Positions 40,260-42,061 of a stretch of 42,061 bases of DNA are shown piece by piece (positions within the stretch are counted from its first letter, which is position 1; the number at the start of each line of letters is the position of its first letter). The stretch covers positions 1 to 42,061 of the forward strand of contig JAFUEZ010000006.1 in assembly GCA_017470115.1 (NCBI GenBank). Reading direction: 5' to 3'. The position numbers and the translations under genes are program-made. The stretch comes from Bacilli bacterium (GTDB taxonomy: Bacteria > Bacillota_I > Bacilli_A > RFN20 > CAG-826). Below the pieces are notes generated by a model. The model was given only the letters and a program-made list of their open reading frames with translations, was not told where the DNA came from and searched no databases.

Positions 40260-41678
40260 CTACTCCTTTCTTATAAATTTGAAATTTGGAACGATGTATC
40301 CATATGAATGGATCTTTGTTTTATCAACTTCTTCTACCCAATAGAAGCAATTTTCATCATCTTTCTTAATAACTGCTAAGATTAAACAGATAAATGCATC
40401 GGTATCAACTATTGGAATTTCTGAAATGTTGATTTCTTGTTTATCTCCAAATGCAAGTTCCATAAATCCATAAACTTTTTCATCTGTGAAGATAAGTCTT
40501 GTTTCTTCAATGAAATCACTCATCAAGAAGTCGGCTGCATCATCAAATGAAACGAGTTCCATTGGCAAGTCATCTTCTCTTATCTTTCTTAAAATTGGAA
40601 GAGTCAATGAGTCACCATTAATATAACCTTGCTCGTAGAAGTAAATACTATCTTGCATCTTGGTCAAAATTTTTCTTAATCTACGAGGATCATTTGTACT
40701 CTTTGCATATTCTTTAAGAATATTTTCTAAGTGACCCTTAATAGTTTTATCGTTGTTATTAAGGTATAAAATCTTGTTAGCACTACTTTTGGTGTAAGCG
40801 TTATTTTCTTTATCGATACTTGAAATGGTTGCGTTAAGTTTTTCATAAGTATCAGTAATGTAATTGATTTTTTCAATAACATCAGCTTCCATTGCCTCAC
40901 GAGTTTCTGTAGGATTCGAAAGAACTGCTTGTTTTGTTATTTTTTCTCTTAAATTTCTATCGTTAATCCACTTATCTAAAATTCTAATGATTGGTCGTTT
41001 AAATTTAGCAACGCTATCAAAAGTTTTGAGTGGATGGTAATATCTATCAACAATTTTGTTTTTATAAATATCAAAATAATCATGTAAAACACGATTAGTA
41101 TCGAATAATTTGGATAATCTATTTTGGAAGATTCTAATAGAATGGTTGATTGTAATAAGTTCAACTTTTAATCTCTTTGTGTTGTCATAGCATCTTGAAA
41201 GTGTGGCATACATCAATTCATCTTGTTCCTCATCTTCAAGTTTAAGTTCACTATAAGTTGCATGAACAAGTGCCATATATGGACTTTCTTCATCACTAAT
41301 TATGTCTTTAAAAGCTTTCAAAATTAAAATTGAATATTGTGGCATGATGATGCTTTCTTCAAAAGTATCAGGATCCATCATGACATCAATCCAACCAGTT
41401 TCTTCTAAACGTTTAACAATGTAACCTGCTTTACCACTTGCAGTTTCAGCTAAAAGCGAATTATCTTGAGTTGCATCAAATTCTTCATCTTCGTATGTGA
41501 AAGATTCAAGTTCTTTTCCTCTTTCTCTTAAAGTCTTAACAAAATCGCTTTTTTTGATAAAAGCTTCATCAGATTCAAGCAAGTTATAGAGAACCATCAA
41601 ACTATCTAGGTAGATTGCTTTGTTCTTCCCACCAAATAATCCAAAGTAATTTTCAGGTATAATATCAAATAAGTTCAT
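40260..41678 (-). CDS. jetA: JetA-like kleisin subunit (DUF5716 type)
   Basis: This 472-aa protein starts MNLFDIIPENYFGLFGGKNKAIYLDSLMVLY, the N-terminus I associate with DUF5716 JetA proteins of Clostridia and relatives. It has an N-terminal winged-helix region, a long helical middle (about 150-330) and a C-terminal winged helix, the layout of MukF/kleisin. It would hold the JetC head pair and bind JetB. It is the first gene of the operon. AAGG lies 4 nt before ATG inside the arm of a perfect inverted repeat. A TGATATAAT extended -10 ends 11 nt before the ATG, so the leader may be only about 5 nt. Confidence 0.87.
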   Translation of the reverse strand: MNLFDIIPENYFGLFGGKNKAIYLDSLMVLYNLLESDEAFIKKSDFVKTLRERGKELESFTYEDEEFDATQDNSLLAETASGKAGYIVKRLEETGWIDVMMDPDTFEESIIMPQYSILILKAFKDIISDEESPYMALVHATYSELKLEDEEQDELMYATLSRCYDNTKRLKVELITINHSIRIFQNRLSKLFDTNRVLHDYFDIYKNKIVDRYYHPLKTFDSVAKFKRPIIRILDKWINDRNLREKITKQAVLSNPTETREAMEADVIEKINYITDTYEKLNATISSIDKENNAYTKSSANKILYLNNNDKTIKGHLENILKEYAKSTNDPRRLRKILTKMQDSIYFYEQGYINGDSLTLPILRKIREDDLPMELVSFDDAADFLMSDFIEETRLIFTDEKVYGFMELAFGDKQEINISEIPIVDTDAFICLILAVIKKDDENCFYWVEEVDKTKIHSYGYIVPNFKFIRKE

Positions 41679-41680
41679 AC

Positions 41681-41708
41681 TACCTTAAAATTATATCATT
41701 TTAAGGTA
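41681..41708. promoter_or_regulatory. Inverted repeat enclosing the jetABC -10
   Basis: Perfect 11-bp arms TACCTTAAAAT (41681-41691) and ATTTTAAGGTA (41698-41708) are separated by 6 bp. On the minus strand the repeat contains the extended -10 TGATATAAT (TATAAT at 41690-41695) and, in the downstream arm, the AAGG ribosome binding site. A protein binding here would shut the promoter. If transcription starts further upstream, the RNA hairpin would hide the ribosome binding site. Confidence 0.6.
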
Positions 41709-41749
41709 ATCGATAAAACAGAAAATATACCAATTTAACAAAAATTTTT

Positions 41750-41779
41750 GCTTTTTATTTGTGTTTTGCATGTATTTTG
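41750..41779 (-). repeat. Intergenic repeat, copy e
   Basis: On the minus strand it reads CAAAATACATGCAAAACAC and then AAATAAAAAGC. It matches copies b and d across TGCAAAACnCAAATA and lies 70 bp upstream of jetA. Confidence 0.5.
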
Positions 41780-42061
41780 AGAGTTTTAATCATTTTGAAT
41801 GGTTTTGTAATTTACTTTTTTTACTATGTTAAAATTTGAAACTAAAATAATCATTTTTAATTTAATTATTCACTAGATTATTTTGCTCATTTTTTATTAT
41901 AAATTCTCAAAACTTCATGGCTGTAACTTAAAAAACTAAATTCCGTTTTTAGAATTAAAATTTTGTCTGAAAGATTAAATTCTATTTAATGGAGTTTTTC
42001 TTTATGTAAATAGGAATTTAGTATTTCAAACTCTTGCAAAGTAATAAAAATAGCGATAAAA
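41780..42061. other. AT-rich non-coding stretch upstream of the jet operon
   Basis: I see no ORF with a ribosome binding site, no tRNA and no clear terminator in this stretch. It contains several runs of A and T. The neighbouring gene on the far side lies outside the window, so a jetD beyond it cannot be excluded. Confidence 0.6.

Noticed and set aside
1-42061. Mycoplasma-type code (UGA = Trp)
   Set aside because: UGA terminates several genes (HAD, desulfurase, trmB), and conserved Trp positions use TGG.
1-42061. CRISPR arrays or intact insertion sequences
   Set aside because: No regularly spaced direct repeats and no transposase-like ORF were seen. The six-copy intergenic repeat is dispersed over 41 kb.

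Overview
The window is 42 kb of AT-rich bacterial chromosome. UGA is a stop codon here: for example, the cysteine desulfurase ends in TGA overlapping the thiI ATG, and Trp is encoded by TGG. The Mycoplasma code is therefore excluded. Firmicutes-type features include a T-box leader on leuS, structured leaders on infC-rpmI-rplT and rpsD, a Bacillus-like ezrA / cysteine desulfurase / thiI block next to rpsD, glgD paired with glgC, YtpR, PepV, an ECF S component and CoaX. These point to a low-GC Bacillota lineage, probably an uncultured Bacilli or Erysipelotrichia-like host-associated bacterium. No rRNA, prophage, intact IS element or CRISPR array was seen.

Layout. 1-3.3 kb: 5' end of argS, tRNA-Arg, a HAD phosphatase, a small membrane protein, then infC-rpmI-rplT behind an attenuator leader; infC appears to start at AUA. 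3.3-9.6 kb: thiI, desulfurase and ezrA (minus), then rpsD with its leader and a type I phosphodiesterase (plus). 9.6-12.7 kb: tRNA-Thr and an envelope-lipid operon (GT2, PlsC-like acyltransferase, membrane NUDIX) behind a long palindrome. 12.9-21.1 kb is the most accessory-looking part: an orphan PD-(D/E)XK-like protein, a DUF1848 protein, a secreted beta-helix lipoprotein, a Cys-rich lipoprotein, a DUF1538 membrane protein with two PII-like proteins, and an orphan ORF bracketed by two related terminators. 21.2-21.6 kb: five tRNAs, three with anticodon CAT (fMet, probable Ile2, elongator Met). 21.8-32.5 kb: DJ-1/PfpI protein, lacI-type regulator/apt/tyrS, pepV-trmB-ytpR, coaX with an ECF S component, and leuS. 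32.5-36.2 kb: glgC-glgD-glgA. 36.3-41.7 kb: a three-gene SMC-like complex of the Wadjet JetA-JetB-JetC type.

How the genes work together. The desulfurase supplies persulfide sulfur to ThiI for tRNA 4-thiouridine. CoaX phosphorylates pantothenate probably imported through the overlapping S component. GlgC/GlgD make ADP-glucose for GlgA. The PII-like pair probably gates the DUF1538 membrane protein. JetABC form a MukBEF/Mks-like condensin, but no JetD nuclease lies beside them: the next gene downstream is glgC, and 383 bp upstream are non-coding.

The main leads are the JetD-less Wadjet-like operon with a perfect inverted repeat enclosing its -10, a ~30-bp non-coding repeat found six times in intergenic gaps, the AUA-start infC, the two-PII/DUF1538 operon, and the orphan ORF between duplicated terminators. 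Several genes have an extended -10 almost touching the start codon, which suggests leaderless transcripts.
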